A stretch of DNA of 64,000 nt. It comes from Kwoniella bestiolae CBS 10118. Lineage: Eukaryota; Basidiomycota; Tremellomycetes; Tremellales; Cryptococcaceae. Location: positions 2,790,001 to 2,854,000 of the forward strand of contig NC_089242.1 of assembly GCF_000512585.2 (NCBI RefSeq), read 5' to 3'. Every line of letters starts with the position of its first letter. Position 1 is the first letter of the stretch. Below, one piece after another: positions 11,977-24,810 of this stretch. The notes below the pieces were generated by a model. The model did no database searches and had not been told where the DNA came from. It worked only from the letters and a program-made list of their open reading frames with translations. Made by a program: the position numbers and the translations under genes.

Positions 11977-12374
11977 ATGATCCCAAATATCAAACGATCC
12001 CTTTCTTCATCCCCTTCTCCCCCTCTCACACCCAAAAAACCCAAACCAACCAAATCCAGCATCACCGCCACCACTCCCAAGAAATCACCTTCCGCTTCCT
12101 CAAGCTGGACCAACGAAAAGAAAAGTGCTTTCGTCAAGCGATTAGTGGAGACAGGGTACAAATCCATGGATTGGAGATTGCTCGCTGAAGAGGTTAGTCC
12201 ATTCATTCATTCATTCGGATCCATCGAAACCTGTTGGGAAGGGTAATCGGTGTTGAGCTGATGGTATGTTTCCTCTCATTGGTACAGACCCAAACGACTG
12301 AAGAACAATGCAAGAACCAACTCAAACCTGGTAGAAGTAATTTGAGGAAAACGTTGTTGGAGATGTTCAAATGA
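11977..12374 (+). CDS. Small SANT/Myb-like protein, paralogue B
   Basis: Two exons (11977-12192, 12288-12374) joined at phase 0. A basic, Ser/Pro-rich N-terminus (MIPNIKRSLSSSPSPPLTPKK) leads into SWTNEKKSAFVKRLVETGYKSMDWRLLAEE, with TQTTEEQCKNQLKPGRSNLRK after the intron. About 100 residues in total. The spacing of the Trp and basic residues resembles a minimal SANT/Myb helix bundle of the kind found in many small basidiomycete proteins; I would not claim more. It sits head to head with paralogue A, about 500 bp apart, with the intron at the equivalent position, so the pair looks like an inverted local duplication. Confidence 0.7.
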
Positions 12375-12643
12375 AGGAAGTGTATGATAGATGGAGTGAA
12401 TCGGTATCCCATCGTTTCGTACTGGACTACTATACTATACAATAACGTTCATATGTATACAAAATGGGATGAAGCTTAAGATCTACCTCCAAACTACAAC
12501 GTATACACTACATCTACCTCTGCGAGGGAACAGTCTACCTGAACTCAGACCAATGCAGATTATCCCGACGCCCATTGGCCCACTTCTCGCCCATGGATAT
12601 CGATGACAACACATCATTTCGCCTCATCCCACCTCATTCTCCC

Positions 12644-15600
12644 TTAATCATCTTCAAGCGAATATAACCCCTCAATCTCCGAAAGGATATTCAAGAATTG
12701 CCCTATACATCATCTACATATCAGCTATCATCCTCTCAACTCGGCATCAATAAGGGGTCTAGCCTTATCACTCACATAAATTCCTCTGGGCTTTCTGAGC
12801 CCTCGTCTCAAGTACAGTAGGAACCGTCCCGTTGTGGCTGCTCTCAGGTTGCGCATCCGCCGCGGAAGGGTCCAAGACGTCCAACAGGGTCGAAGCTACA
12901 AATTGTACTTTCTGGACGATCGGGAAACTGTTGACGGCTATTGAGATGAAATCAAGATTCCATGTCAGTCAAGATTCGGGAACTCTCCAGTCCCATCTAG
13001 GGCGCGTCGATTGTTGTTGCGAGGTAGAATGAAAGGGGAATAGATGGAACCGAGCCCTACTCACCCAATACGGTCAAAGGGATCTTCTGCAGGATAGCCA
13101 GCAAATCACAGATCACCTCATCCCTCTCTGCAATAGAATCAACCATGATCTCTTCACCGTGTCCGTTCTTATCCGCCGAGTTCCTCCTTATCCAAGGTTG
13201 GTTCGAGCTTTCATTGGTCGCATTATTCGTATTGCTACTGTTGCGTTCCTGCGCTAATTGAAGTTCGTGCAGTTCGTCTCTATACTGCAAAATCATAAAT
13301 CGGACTTGTTGCTGCGATATGACATGTGAACATGTCAGCTTTCAAAGTCTCCTCATTCTACACTGAATCGAAGTGACACCGATTTTGAGATACGATAGAA
13401 TCGTAGAATCATGGGATGGACCTTCCCGCTCACCTGAGTGACGTATATATTGGCCTGTTGAACTAGGAAATGATCCTTCACAACTTCGGTGTCATAATTC
13501 GGATCAGAGAAGATGGCCATAATATCATTCTTGGCTTTGGCGTCCCATCCAGGTGATAAGGATCTGCAAGAAAAATCTATCAGTACAAGTTGTCTGAAAG
13601 CGTTGATGAATTATAAGCCGAAGCCGCACTCACTGGACAGACCTGGTGCCAGTCCTATAATCCAATCTGAGAGGTCTCGGACAATTATTCATCAACGTCA
13701 TGGTCCTTTCGTATAGATCGTTCACCTCATTCAACCTCATCTGGAGTAATAATCCACTAGGTGGTTTCCTCTTGTCTCTTCGATGTTTATCAAGCAATTG
13801 ACCAGTTACTGAACGATTCAACAGTCAGAACCGTACACATCCACTTCAATGGGGCAGATTATGTGTTCGAAGGATTGTTTCACTCACTTCGGTGAAGTTG
13901 ACTGACATAGCTGAAACCGCTCAATATGGATGTATGTCCTTCAGGCTGGGGCAAGTATCCTTGTTCAGATATGTATTCGTCGTCCCTAGCGGATTGTGAC
14001 ACCAATAAAATTCAATTCTCGTTCCCAAAACATCGTCACATCAGAAAACTTTCCAGACTCACAGCTCTTCAGGGAAAGTCACATCTGCACAATCGTCTTC
14101 ATGAAAGAAGACGGGTGTGGCTTCTATACCAGCTATACTGACGTCGGCACCGTATACAAGCCAGAAGGATCGCCTTAGGAAGACACGTTGGAGCGGATCC
14201 ATCGAAGCGTATGTCTGCAAAGGAGGGAAACAAAATCAATAAGGATCTTCAGCAGGACACGGCGAACACAATACGAGTGAGATATGATAAGGCATTTCCC
14301 CCCCTCAAAATAAAGCCCAGTACGACCTAATGATGGAGCATGAACCTTGTTACTCACCTTCTCTTCATGCGCTTTGAGACCTAAAAGGTAAGCGTGGAGT
14401 GCGCCAAAGATACCTTTTCCTAATTGGATACCGCCCATTATGCGCGTGATGAATCTGTGGATCGCTGTGTCTTAGTTCACGTTCAACAATCCTCAGCTCA
14501 AGTGCAGAAGAACGGTCGACCTACAAAGCGTGATATAAGATGATGGCTAAAGCAAACGTATTGATCAGTACAAAGCATTACCGAAGCGTAGAGCGCAGAA
14601 GGACCGCGGTAGAAAGCTCAAACTTACTTCTGTTAATGGTGATTGCGTCAAAGTTCTTCAACAGATACTGCCTGACCACTTCATTACAGGCTACAATTAT
14701 GCTTTTAACCTCCCTCCTCGACATCTTGACAAAGCTCCTTGGCAACTGCGTCAACGTAGATCCAACAATGGACAACACCAACGAAGTCCATTCCTCTTCA
14801 CCTGGCCGTTCCTCCCTCTTGGTATTCAGATCATGCGTGAAGCTCGGTCGATGTAAACATGGTATCAGGCAGTATATATAGTCGAAATACAGATCGATTA
14901 TCTCGTATAGCGTTTGTCGAGGTAATAGCTTTTCGATGGGATTATTGGGGTTTGGTGGATGTTCGACATACATGTAAAGTGGTCTTGGTGGTATCGCATG
15001 GCCGATCTGTCCAGCGCCTGACCTTGCGTAGATTGGCGAATTGCTTATGGGTGTAGGGTAGTTGCTACTGTTATTTTGGGGTGAAGCGTAATACGATCCT
15101 GCACCTGTACTGCTGTTGGTACCTCCACTAAAATTACGTGCGTGTTGATTTTGCGGTATACCGGTAATTGGCGGTAAGACAGTATGTTGGGGAGGGAGTG
15201 GGTATTGACGAGGGTGATCAGGTGAAGAAGTCGCCGAACGAGATACATCAATGTACGATGGGTGTAAAAGATGGGGATGTCCGTGTCCGTGGCCGTGGGG
15301 AGGAGGGAGGTGAGGTGGTGGTTGCCCATAACGATTTTGATCTTGAGATGAAATCGGGTTCATACTGGCACTGGCACTGGCAAGGGTGGGTTCCCAGCCT
15401 CTGACTTCGCTTCTCTCAGACTTTGGTTCAGCAAGTGCCGGATAAGACAGTTCGGGCATGCCAGGTGCCAGTGTGGTTGGGGGTGGTTCCGTTGCTGGAG
15501 GAGATTCGGTGGTACCTGGTTCACTCTGCATTTTCCTCATGTACCTGTAGCCAACGATACAATGAGAATATTAGCAAACTAGAAGAGGTGTGTGTAGAAG

Positions 15601-16440
15601 CTGAAATGAGATGATTATCAACTCACATATTCGGTGGACCTCGCTTCTTCGGCTTGTAATCGAACGTGCCTAAAGCAGCACGACACATCAGTTGACTGTT
15701 CCCACTCAGCGAGGTGATCTGGCTCACACGTCAAACCAAGGTGTTCACAATGTGAACATATATCTTTATGCTGCGCGGAAGAGTTGGTGCTTCCCGGAGG
15801 AGGTCTATCGCATTTCACTCTACATGGGAAGAGAGGAGTTAGCGATTGTTGTATGTCCTTTAAACAGATGAACTCACTTTCTAGCCCTACATGCTGGGGG
15901 GAGGGAAGATCCGATATTAGCACAACTTCATCCCGATTAATCATGGTCTTCCATCGATCCACCAAGTCAATTATCAACTAGATACCAAGCTTCCTCTTCC
16001 ATGGTTTGACTACTTGACTTCCATCCTTTTCTCCTCTCATCGTCCATATTCATGTCTGACAAGGGTGTAACAGGGGCAACAAAGAACTCACCATCACAAG
16101 ATTCTATCCCATCCCACCCATCAACCATCAGCTCTCACCTCTCTTCTATATCTACCGGGAAAAAAACAAACTCACGACTCTGCCTAGTCTTCTTAGCTAA
16201 CCTATCCTCCCCATTCTTATTTTTATCCTTCTTCTTCCTCTTCCCACCAGACTTGCTATCGCCCTCGACCTCGAGCTCATGTTCGACATCCGAGCTCTCG
16301 TACCCTCCTAGGCCCTCCATCGATGTGATCCTGTTCATCGCTCCGTAAGGTTGTAGCGGGGGAGGAGGTGGGTAAAGTCTACTTGGACCAGGGTCCGATG
16401 GGTGTGCGTGTGGGTGTGGGTACGGAGGGTAGGGGTTCAT
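12644..16440 (-). CDS. Zn2Cys6 fungal transcription factor
   Basis: The N-terminus is Pro/His/Tyr-rich, followed by a Lys-rich nuclear-signal region (GGKRKKKDKNKNGEDRLAKK). The binuclear zinc cluster is assembled from four exons, including a 12-nt exon (16092-16103): SCDACRARKVKCDR, then a long linker and ICSHCEHLGLTC, giving all six cysteines. KPKKRGPPNMY follows, the typical basic linker of this class. A long low-complexity region (Pro/Ser/His, including GHGHGHPH) precedes the fungal-specific middle homology domain, which starts near LYEIIDLYFDYIYCLIPCLHRPSF. Many small C-terminal exons end in LWQFLNILSEIEGLYSLEDD, stop at 12646-12644. It binds DNA and regulates unknown targets. An in-frame upstream Met (16548) is possible; I prefer 16440 (MNPYPPYPH). 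I cannot name an orthologue. Confidence 0.85.
16092..16103 (-). other. 12-nt microexon carrying the first zinc-cluster cysteine
   Basis: On the minus strand AATCTTGTGATG is flanked by GGGATAG (acceptor) and GTGAGT (donor). Joining the exon ending AGT C, these 12 bases, and the exon CA TGT AGG GCT reads S-Q-S-C-D-A-C-R-A-R-K. Without it the C-x2-C pair of the zinc cluster is missing. Confidence 0.85.
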
Positions 16441-17020
16441 CGTGTGTGTTTTTGTCTCTTGTTTGTTTATCCTTGATGTGGTTTGATGAGGGGTAGTAAA
16501 TTGTAAGATTATCTGTATCTGTGATTTACGGTGTACGGTGTAGGGCAATGATGATGATTCCAGTGACCCATAATCTTAGTAGTAGTCGTCAATGATCAAT
16601 GATCGCACTCGGTAAAAGTAAAAACAATCTCCAAAGGAGAGAGGGAGGTATATTCAGGGTTGTCCCCCTCATTCCCCGTGATACTTGATATCGCAATACA
16701 AAGCTTAACACTTTCATTAGCGGGATCAAATATCCTCTCTCCGGGTCGTATACATACGAGCAGGGATAAACGCTAATATGCTAATATGCTAGTATGATTA
16801 ATAATAACGGAATTCTTTCACATGTCTCGCTCAACTAATACTTTCACCTCATGAGATCTCACCTCACACCCTGATTATGTTATACTTAAATATCAAGGGA
16901 ATCCGATCGAACTGGATCCCCCCTCATCCCTTCAATCTCCTGAAATGCGATAGGGCATCACCATGCATATGATCCTGCTTTATATACAAAGAACTCATAT
17001 ATACCTGTATAACCTCACAA
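16441..17020. other. Intergenic between RRP6 3' end and Zn2Cys6 gene 5' end
   Basis: Upstream region of the transcription factor gene plus the 3' UTR of RRP6. AT-rich, with a small repeat CTAATATGCTAATATGCTAGTATG near 16772. No gene seen. Confidence 0.5.
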
Positions 17021-20000
17021 TCAGGTGAACGTCCCACTCTTATTCCCACCTTTAGGTTGACTCATATCCCTCGCTGCTCTAGCTCCAAACGTGGGAGCTT
17101 CGATCGCACCGATACCTAATAACACAAATACTCTAGTCAGCACATGCCCAATGATACAGGAAAGAAGAAAGCATGTTATGTCAAAAAGTGCAACTCACCA
17201 CCACCACCACTCTTCTTATCCTTCCTCCTCTTCTTCTTATCCTTACTTCCTTCGCTCATCGCGCTATTCGGCTGATCTAGTAAATTGGGCATAGAGGAAT
17301 AATCAAATTCGGGTATCTCCTCGGGCTTTATAGCCTTCTTCTTCTCCTTCTTTACTTTAGCGACCTTCGTATTCGTGCTCTTCTCTCCCTCTCCATTCCC
17401 ATTGACGATAGGAGACGAATCAAGCTTGACCTTCTTCCCATTACCACTGGCAATGGCACCAGCAGAGGAAGAAGGTAAAGAAGAAGACACTCCCCTCTCT
17501 CGTTTGGGTTTACGTGATTTCTTGACTTGCACGATACCTTCCTCCTTCTTTATTGGGACTGAGGCTGGAGCAGACACGGTGGTCGATGGGACTACACCAT
17601 GTGACTTGTCCTCCGATGTTGAGGTCTTTCCATTCCCATTCGTGATGACCGTACTCCTTTCGGTAGGAGGTACATAAGCCACCTGTTCAGGTTTTATCAC
17701 CTCACCCAGATCTACCACCTTCCCTGCACTCTGCAATTCCCCATGAATGGAATTCTGCACATTCTCAAACCCAGGTGACAGTTCCTTGTTCCTCCTCTGA
17801 TTTCTAGGTTTCCGACCTTTGCCCTGTACGATCGTCTGACCGAATAACCCAGATGAGGCCAATATCGAGCTATTAACTACTTTCGATGATGATGCCAATG
17901 TTGAAGAGGAAGAAGAAGATTTGATAGTTGATCCGAACAATCCTGAAGTCTTATTTGATTTTGAAGCAGAAGGTGCAGGAACGGTGATAGCATCCCATAC
18001 GTCCGGTATAGGTACAGGTGCGAAGTCGATTTTCTTCTGCTGCTGCTTTTGGATTATACCTTCTTTTTTCACTCGGGCGGCTTCCTCCAGTGCTGCGGCT
18101 TTTTGCGATTCCTCAATTTGGTTGGCTTGCCATTCGATCTTAGCTTGTTTGATGATTTCGCCGATCTCCTCTACACGACTCGCTGCGATGGGTGCTCTGG
18201 CGGGGTTGATAGCTTGTTTGATGAGTATTGGTGCGGTGCCACGGAGTAATGATAGGTTCTTGAGTATGTCTTGGGGCATGATGTAGCTACAACGTCATGA
18301 GAGGACGACGATCAGCTCCAACTCGGTTGCGTTATACCACATTATGATAAGTGGAAGAGCGAGGTTGTACTCACATGGGACTCTCATCCAACTCCCTACC
18401 CAACCTATCTCTCCAAGCATGCAACTTCCTCCAAACCCACCCCGGCTCCTCATCAACAACAGTCTTATTCAACCATTTCCTAGCAGCTCCCATCCATCCC
18501 CCACTACCCTTCCCAGTCTCCTCATTATATTCATCAATCTCATACATCTTCAAAGCAGTCTCTGCCGATCTGCCGAGGACTTCTCGCATGGCTTGTTGAG
18601 GGTTTCTTCGAGTAACTTCAATGACTGGATTGCCCTCAGGATCGGGAGAAGGTGGTCTAGATGATTGTTCCAATAACGCGTTCCGCAAGTTATCGTATAT
18701 GTACAGTAAGAAATGAGTATCGGATCGAGCGTAATGCAGCATTCCCTCAGGGAGGGGTCGGATACGCCAATCAGCCATTTGATATCGCTTGTCAGCTTCG
18801 AAATTGCAGTACGTCTTGAGCAACGCTGCGAGCGAACGCTGTTGATGTTCTGCGACAAGACAAGTCATGTCACTTAGTATCGCAAGCCAGCATCTTGGAT
18901 GAGTGGGTTCACTCACGTAGAACGATAGTAGCATGGTATGTATCGAACAAGTTGACTACGAAAATTTCGAAATCATGCTGGAGCCATACGATGTCACTGT
19001 CCGAACCGTGGAATACCTGTTGGGCACACATACGACTGGTTTCAGTATATACACCAGATATCCACCCAGAAGATAGGTGAGATGTCATTCATGAAAGAAG
19101 AACAAGATCGACTCACCTTAATGATCCCCGGATCCGTAAACACATCCCCCAACTTATCTTCCCTCAGCTCCTTCCGTAGCTTCAACGCATCAACCACCCA
19201 ATCTCCCTCCCTAGTGGAAATCTGCATCAAACATGTAAACCCAGAATAACTCCTCAAACTATGATGTTCAAGATCTACCGCAATCTCCTTCGCCTTTTTC
19301 AGCGTCGCCGTCAATTCCCTTAACTGTTCGGGCGTATCAACGAATGTGAACGGTGTGTCCTGGAAAGATCTCGGTTTGATAGGTTGTGAATCGATAAAGA
19401 GGGAAGTGGGGTATGGGAGATGTCTGGTCTCATAGTAATATGGATGTTGTCTCATCCTGATTTCCTTCTCTCTTCTCCAATATTCTTTGGAAGGGTCCAG
19501 CTCCTCTTCTCGTGATAGACTGTAATCTAGTGGCGGGACGAAGTCAAGCGGTACCATTGAATGAGGTTTGGATGTGAGTTTGGGTCTCCAGGGGAAGGTG
19601 GTGGGTGTGTTGTCGATGATGTCGGAGAAGAGTAATTGGGGTTTGGAGATGTCAGAGGCGTGTAGGATGTTTTGGGGTAGTCGAGAGGTCTGCTTGGAGA
19701 AAGGACCGGGGAGCTGTGTCAAGTCGGATTAGCTAAGACCTGAGGGGATGCTGATTTAGATGTTATCACTCACCTTCTGCCCTGCTTGAGCAGCTAGGTG
19801 GGGTTTAACAGCGATCGCGGCTTTCTTCTTCTGTCCGCTCACTTCGTCGAGGCAGGAGTCCTAGGCAATGTTCATACATCAGCTTCAATCCCTTGTAGTA
19901 GCCTCGGTCGAGATGGTACACCTTAGCTTATGATGGTGTAAGATATAATATAAACTCACAGCATCCTCCAACAAACCATCTACAACGCTCACAACGCTCT

Positions 20001-20364
20001 GTTTAAACCCATCAACCACATCATCCTCATCCTCCAATTTACGTCGATTCACACTCTTGCTCTTGGTAATCTTCACCCTATCTGCAGCACCACCACCCCC
20101 GACATTGTTTTGAGGAGCTTTCTGCGACTTGTCCACGAGATCCAACAGCCTCTCTGTTAACTTGAGGATCCTCTCGCTGGCACTATCCAGATCATTTGCG
20201 AATTTCTTATCGAGGGTGCGGTGGAACGATAGATCCGATTTTGAGGGGAGGTTGGCAGCGTGGTTTGTCAGACTGTCCAGAGCTGATGTCAGGTGGGGTA
20301 GGTACTCTTGGAAATTCTCTATAGCTTTGGGAGCAGGCTTCGAAGAAGAAGAAGAGGAAGACAT
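17021..20364 (-). CDS. RRP6: Nuclear exosome 3'-5' exoribonuclease Rrp6
   Basis: Distributive 3' exonuclease of the nuclear exosome, acting in rRNA/snoRNA trimming and RNA surveillance. The N-terminal exon ([22 protein letters not shown]...) fits the Rrp47-binding PMC2NT region. The DEDD-Y domain shows motif I AVDLEHHS, motif [16 protein letters not shown] and motif [13 protein letters not shown]. An HRDC region follows ([20 protein letters not shown] and flanks are near its end), then a long Lys/Ser-rich tail ([14 protein letters not shown]) finishing [25 protein letters not shown] with TGA at 17023-17021. The tail resembles the exosome-binding lasso of Rrp6. An upstream in-frame Met at 20601 would add a Val/Ser repeat; I treat it as leader. 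Confidence 0.93.
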
Positions 20365-21003
20365 GATGGTCTTTTCGAGCTGACGGTGTGTTTTGCGTAG
20401 ATAGATTAGACGATGGTTGAACCGGGATAGTATATCTGGGATTTCAGAGTCGAGAGATTTGATTGATACTGGATCTGTTAAAGGGGTGGGTAATGACGAT
20501 GCTTGAGATGAAGAAATGAACGATCGCACTGATACTGAAACTGAAACTGAAACTGAAACTTGAAATGAGTGGTGTGTTTGGCTAGTCAACGAGGAGAGCA
20601 CAAAGGCCCTTGTTTTGGTATATATGGTCGGAATGGTGCTTTTGTTACAGTCGTGTTTTTACAAGTGAGTGAGTCGTTGAAGAGAAATGATAGTTTGAGA
20701 AGCAATATGGGTGATTGATTGAGTTGATATGCAACGCAATGAGGAATAAGAATATCAGAATGAAAGTAATACCTGTTGAATATTTTGAATTCTCTCGATG
20801 CTACTTGTATGGTGGAGGTTCAATCATCCTCTTAAATGGGTAACTGAATTAGATTCCTCCTCCCACGTAACTTACTGAATGAAAGTCATCTCGCTCGAAC
20901 TGAACATCTGAAATTAATTTCGGATTCTTCCATGTTTTTATAGCAGTACTGTAAAAGACGGCACTAACGTTTCTTGCTCAACCCTCAATCCAACACAACA
21001 AAG
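20365..21003. other. Divergent promoter region RRP6 / mitochondrial L46
   Basis: A divergent upstream region. It contains a CTGAAA hexamer run at about 20537-20560 (four units) that reads SVSVSV in an upstream open frame. No gene is supported. Confidence 0.5.
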
Positions 21004-22133
21004 ATGTCACTCACTCCGCGATCGATAAAACGTTCCTCCTCCTCGATACGACGAGCAGGTAAGCTATATCCTTCATGCTGCAGGCAAGGCATGAGATAGC
21101 TCACACCTCATCCCTGTCCAATAGCTCTCCAGCGATTCTCCTCCTCTACCTCTACCTCCTCTTCATCCACCCCCCCACCCCTCAAAGCGTCCCTCCTCCT
21201 CTCCCGTACACCACTCCTCACACCAACCCCCACAGAGCTTGAACAAACATACTACGCCTACTCCCGAGCACTCCGCCATTCCCTCAGTACCCCTCTCCCT
21301 ACAGAATTCTACTTCAAATCTGGCTCACTGCCCCTGCGTCGATACCTAAAAGCAGAGCATGAGTACGAGACAGAGACCTACGGAGAGAGGCTGGCAGGTG
21401 GTAAACCGGAGAGTATAGGTGATATCCCCCCTGAAACGGAGTACGAGGTCCTACCCCGAAATCACTGGGAACAACAGGATATAAAGGACGGGAAGGGAGA
21501 TAAAAGTTTGGAGAGGTATCCCGAAGAAGAGGTTTACTGCTTGGTACAAGATAAACAGAAGAAGTGGGTATTCCCCAGTACGGGAGTAGAGAGGTTACAG
21601 AGTTTGGACGAGGCTGTGAACGAGAGGTTGATAGGGCCCAGTGGGCAGTTGGACGGGAAGGGTATGGATAGTTGGTTGGTAAGTAGGAAACCTGTTGGGG
21701 TGGTCAGGGACGGTGAGCAGAGGGTGAGTGTGGTCTATCTGTTGAGAAGTGAACATCGGATCATCGATCAGCATGACCTGAATTTTGCGATCCAACCTAT
21801 TCTTCTACCGTTTTATGACTACAACTTTATCGCGATGAGCCATATCCCAAAAACTCCCTCGTGGTTCTCTTGCCCTACAACCCCTATGCTGTTCACATTC
21901 TCCTCACTCACAAAGACCACATACTAACACAATCTCACACCCAGACATTCTTCCTCCGAGGCCACATCCTAGCGGGTCAACCAACCCTCGCCCCATCTTC
22001 GAATTACACCTCGCACGCATGGCTCAGCGCCAAAGAAGTAGAAGAGAGGTTGAGGAATCAGGGCGACGAGAAATTATGGGAGGGGGTTAAAGGGATGTTC
22101 GGGGTGGCTGAGGAAGTGGACGAGGAATTGTGA
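21004..22133 (+). CDS. Mitochondrial large ribosomal subunit protein L46 (yeast MrpL17)
   Basis: Structural protein of the mitochondrial 54S/39S subunit. Exon 1 (21004-21058) encodes a presequence MSLTPRSIKRSSSSIRRAG and joins exon 2 at 21125. Recognisable features are the region LPRNHWEQQDIKDGKGDKSLERYPEEEVYCLVQ followed by QKKWVFPSTGV, the Nudix-like fold edge of L46. The C-terminal exon has TFFLRGHILAG...YTSHAWLSAKEVEERL. The donor after 21723 and the acceptor before 21955 are both good, but 230 nt is long for this locus. A small internal exon may lie between them; I could not settle it. It is not expected to be an active hydrolase. Confidence 0.85.
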
Positions 22134-22271
22134 TTGTAGGGGATCATATTTATGCATGGTATACAAGGTCATTCTGATTATATACAACTTGATTGCTTCT
22201 CGAACAGAAAACATCATCACGGTTATTCTCCTGTTTGGTTTATCTGATTCGTTCATTTCGTCCTTTCATGA

Positions 22272-24810
22272 TCATGGTCGAACCTCACCCATAAACCACC
22301 CTATCATCAAAGATCCATCAGCCTTGCCACATGAGCATCAGAGACACGAAATATAAGGACTACACTACAACTCACCTTGATAGCCAGCACAACATCAGCC
22401 ACCACCCACATCCTATCCTTCCCTCCTCTCGCTCTTCCATCACACCCTTCCTTCGTAGTCCATGCAGAAGGAATGGCAGTACCTTGCGGCTGAACATCAA
22501 AAGCGAATCTCATATCTTTATGTTCAGATTGCAATTTGTCCAAATGCCTCGAGAGGAGTATGAGGAAGGTATGCGTAACAGTCAGAGCGAATGGTTGACC
22601 CATGCACTACCCACCGTGTCAAAACACATAAGCCCAAGCCCAAGCCCCATTACTAGTAGACCAGAACAAGAAGACGAAGAAGTGACTTACCATCCTCGGA
22701 CCATAATTCCAACTCATATACCCTTCTCTCTCCCTCTTCCCCAGACCGTCATTCATCCATCGTTCAGGGTTGAACTCATCCACGTCCTCGCCCCATACCG
22801 CCGGATCACGTTGCATGAGTATGAAAGCTAGGATGATGGATGTGTTGCCGGGCATGTACATCGGTGGACCGCCTTGCGAGGTGGGTAAAAGGGAAGGACG
22901 GACGGTTCGTCGGATGCTTCGATATCGAGATGTCAGTACATACCGTCCCGTCCCGTCACGTTGTAACTCTACAGCGGGTCTGGGTCTGCTCACTTCAAGG
23001 GGACTGGGGGATATAATCTCAAGACTTCGTTGATGTATGCTCGACCTGAAATTTGCCTCAATGTGATCAGCTATTCTACTTCGTCATAGCTTAGTGGAAA
23101 GACGGGCGCCGACTCACAATACCTTAATTCCCTTATCACATCCTTCGTCACTTCCCTATTCTCATCTCCAGCAACACTTCTAATCTCTTCTCGAAGTTTG
23201 GATCCCACTTCCGGATGCAGGCAGAGTACATAGACGCAGAAGGTCAAACAAGAGGCGAGCTGATAACCTCCATCAATCAGTACCAGCATCAACACTTCAC
23301 CAATGCAGGAGGATACGAAACTCAAGTGTAATGCTGAAACTCACGGTGTCCCTCGAGGCAAGAAGGGTATTGATCAGCTGATCTTCAATCAATTTCCTAT
23401 CTACATCCCATAGGCATAAGCCATGAACGTCTCGCCATATCACTGGTATATAAATGAAGGTGGGAAGAGACAACATACCATCAGTAGCATCTACCAAACG
23501 ATCAATAAAATGTATTTCCTCCCTCTCATCGGTCTCCCTAGTGAGGCCCTTTCGTTTGAAAGCCCGTTCAATGATGGGTTTGAAGAATGTTCGGATCGTC
23601 TTCATCGGTTCAATCAGCGGATCATGAGTAAGTTCGAATAGCGGCTATAGCACACTAAAAAGTCAGCTTGAGATATCCATGCTACAAGCGATGGGAGTAA
23701 GCTCACCCAGACAGTTCCTATCTTCACTCGTTTCCCCACGACCCTCTGAGCAGTTGTCATAGCATCTCCCAGGTGTCTCTTCGCTTCCTCCCATTCTATG
23801 CTCACATCGTCCTTGAATGTATAACCCGTCTCTCCTCGAGTATGATCAGATGAAGTACTATCGGAGAGATGTTCACCCGTCATCCAGAGAATAGCCATCT
23901 CCAATGCCAACTGTCCCAAATCCTTTTGTATATCAAATGCCTCTCCCTCCGTGGGAAGGGAAGACAGGAAGCGTTGAATGGATGGAGCGAATAGTTGAGG
24001 AGAGATGTGGATGGGGTGGAAGAACGGTCTCATGAGTGATCGGTGCTATATTCATACATGACATAGAAATCAGTAATCAGAAACATCCTTTACAGTCCCT
24101 CCATGTATGGATAACTGGAGGGAAAGGGAGGATATGAGAGAAGAGAGAGAGAGTGAAACATACAAATTTCCATCTCTCCCCATCCGAATTGAAAATCCCA
24201 TCACCCAGGAAATCCACCGCTCGATCTTTGAATTTCTCGCCCTTTACGAAATTGTCAAAGTCGTCGAGCAGAACATGCTTAAGCACGAGAGGATCCGATG
24301 AGATTATCTATACATGAATATAAACATGATGAAAAGATCAGAATCAGCTAGATCTTCTCCCATTTAGGTATAGACCAGACGGATATAGCTGATAGATCCA
24401 CTCCATGACCCAAGGACCAGTCAATGCTGAAAAACAAACCGACCCACCTGATCCTCCCCCAATACCCTCGTATTATAACTCCCTCCCCACCTCCGTTTAA
24501 GAAGAACCATCATCCTCCCCACTTCCTCCTCCGAGCCAGACTTTGCCCAATCAACTAGAATATCCAAATTCAATGGCCATCTTCCTTTTACGCGGGGTAT
24601 ATCCCTCGCTCCTAGAGCTTTGGCTCGGCGGGTCGATAGGTAGACTGAGAGGTTCGAGCGGACGATGTACACTATGGGGAATGAGAGGATGTACCCTATT
24701 ATCTTCCATGGAGTGGATGGAGGTAGGAGAAGGAGGAGGAGAGTGAATAGCGAGGGAGGGAGGATGAGGGTTTTGAAGAGTGCGGGTAGAAGGAATTTGG
24801 AGCCTTTCAT
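22272..24810 (-). CDS. Cytochrome P450 (CYP52/CYP63-like alkane/fatty-acid hydroxylase type)
   Basis: Membrane-anchored monooxygenase. The N-terminus has a long hydrophobic anchor (LILPPSLFTLLLLLLPP plus a second span), then exons giving FLGDGIFNSDGERWKHRSLMRPFF (C-helix W/R), the I-helix LLASRDT, the K-helix ExxR INEVLRLYPPVPLN, the PERF-like NPERW, and the haem ligand loop YGPRM|CMGQPFAL assembled across an intron. The Phe normally at the start of the haem signature is Trp here (SWNYGPRMCMG). The pattern and the RDT motif fit CYP52/CYP63-type fungal enzymes that hydroxylate alkanes or fatty acids; the substrate is inferred. The C-terminus after the last intron (ADGSLMIGWFMGEVRP, TGA at 22274-22272) is less certain. 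About ten exons. Confidence 0.9.

Noticed and set aside
16441..16548. Upstream Met of the Zn2Cys6 gene at 16548
   Set aside because: The added segment (MPYTVHRKSQ...) is leader-like; the Met at 16440 starts the Pro/His-rich domain. Not excluded by sequence alone.
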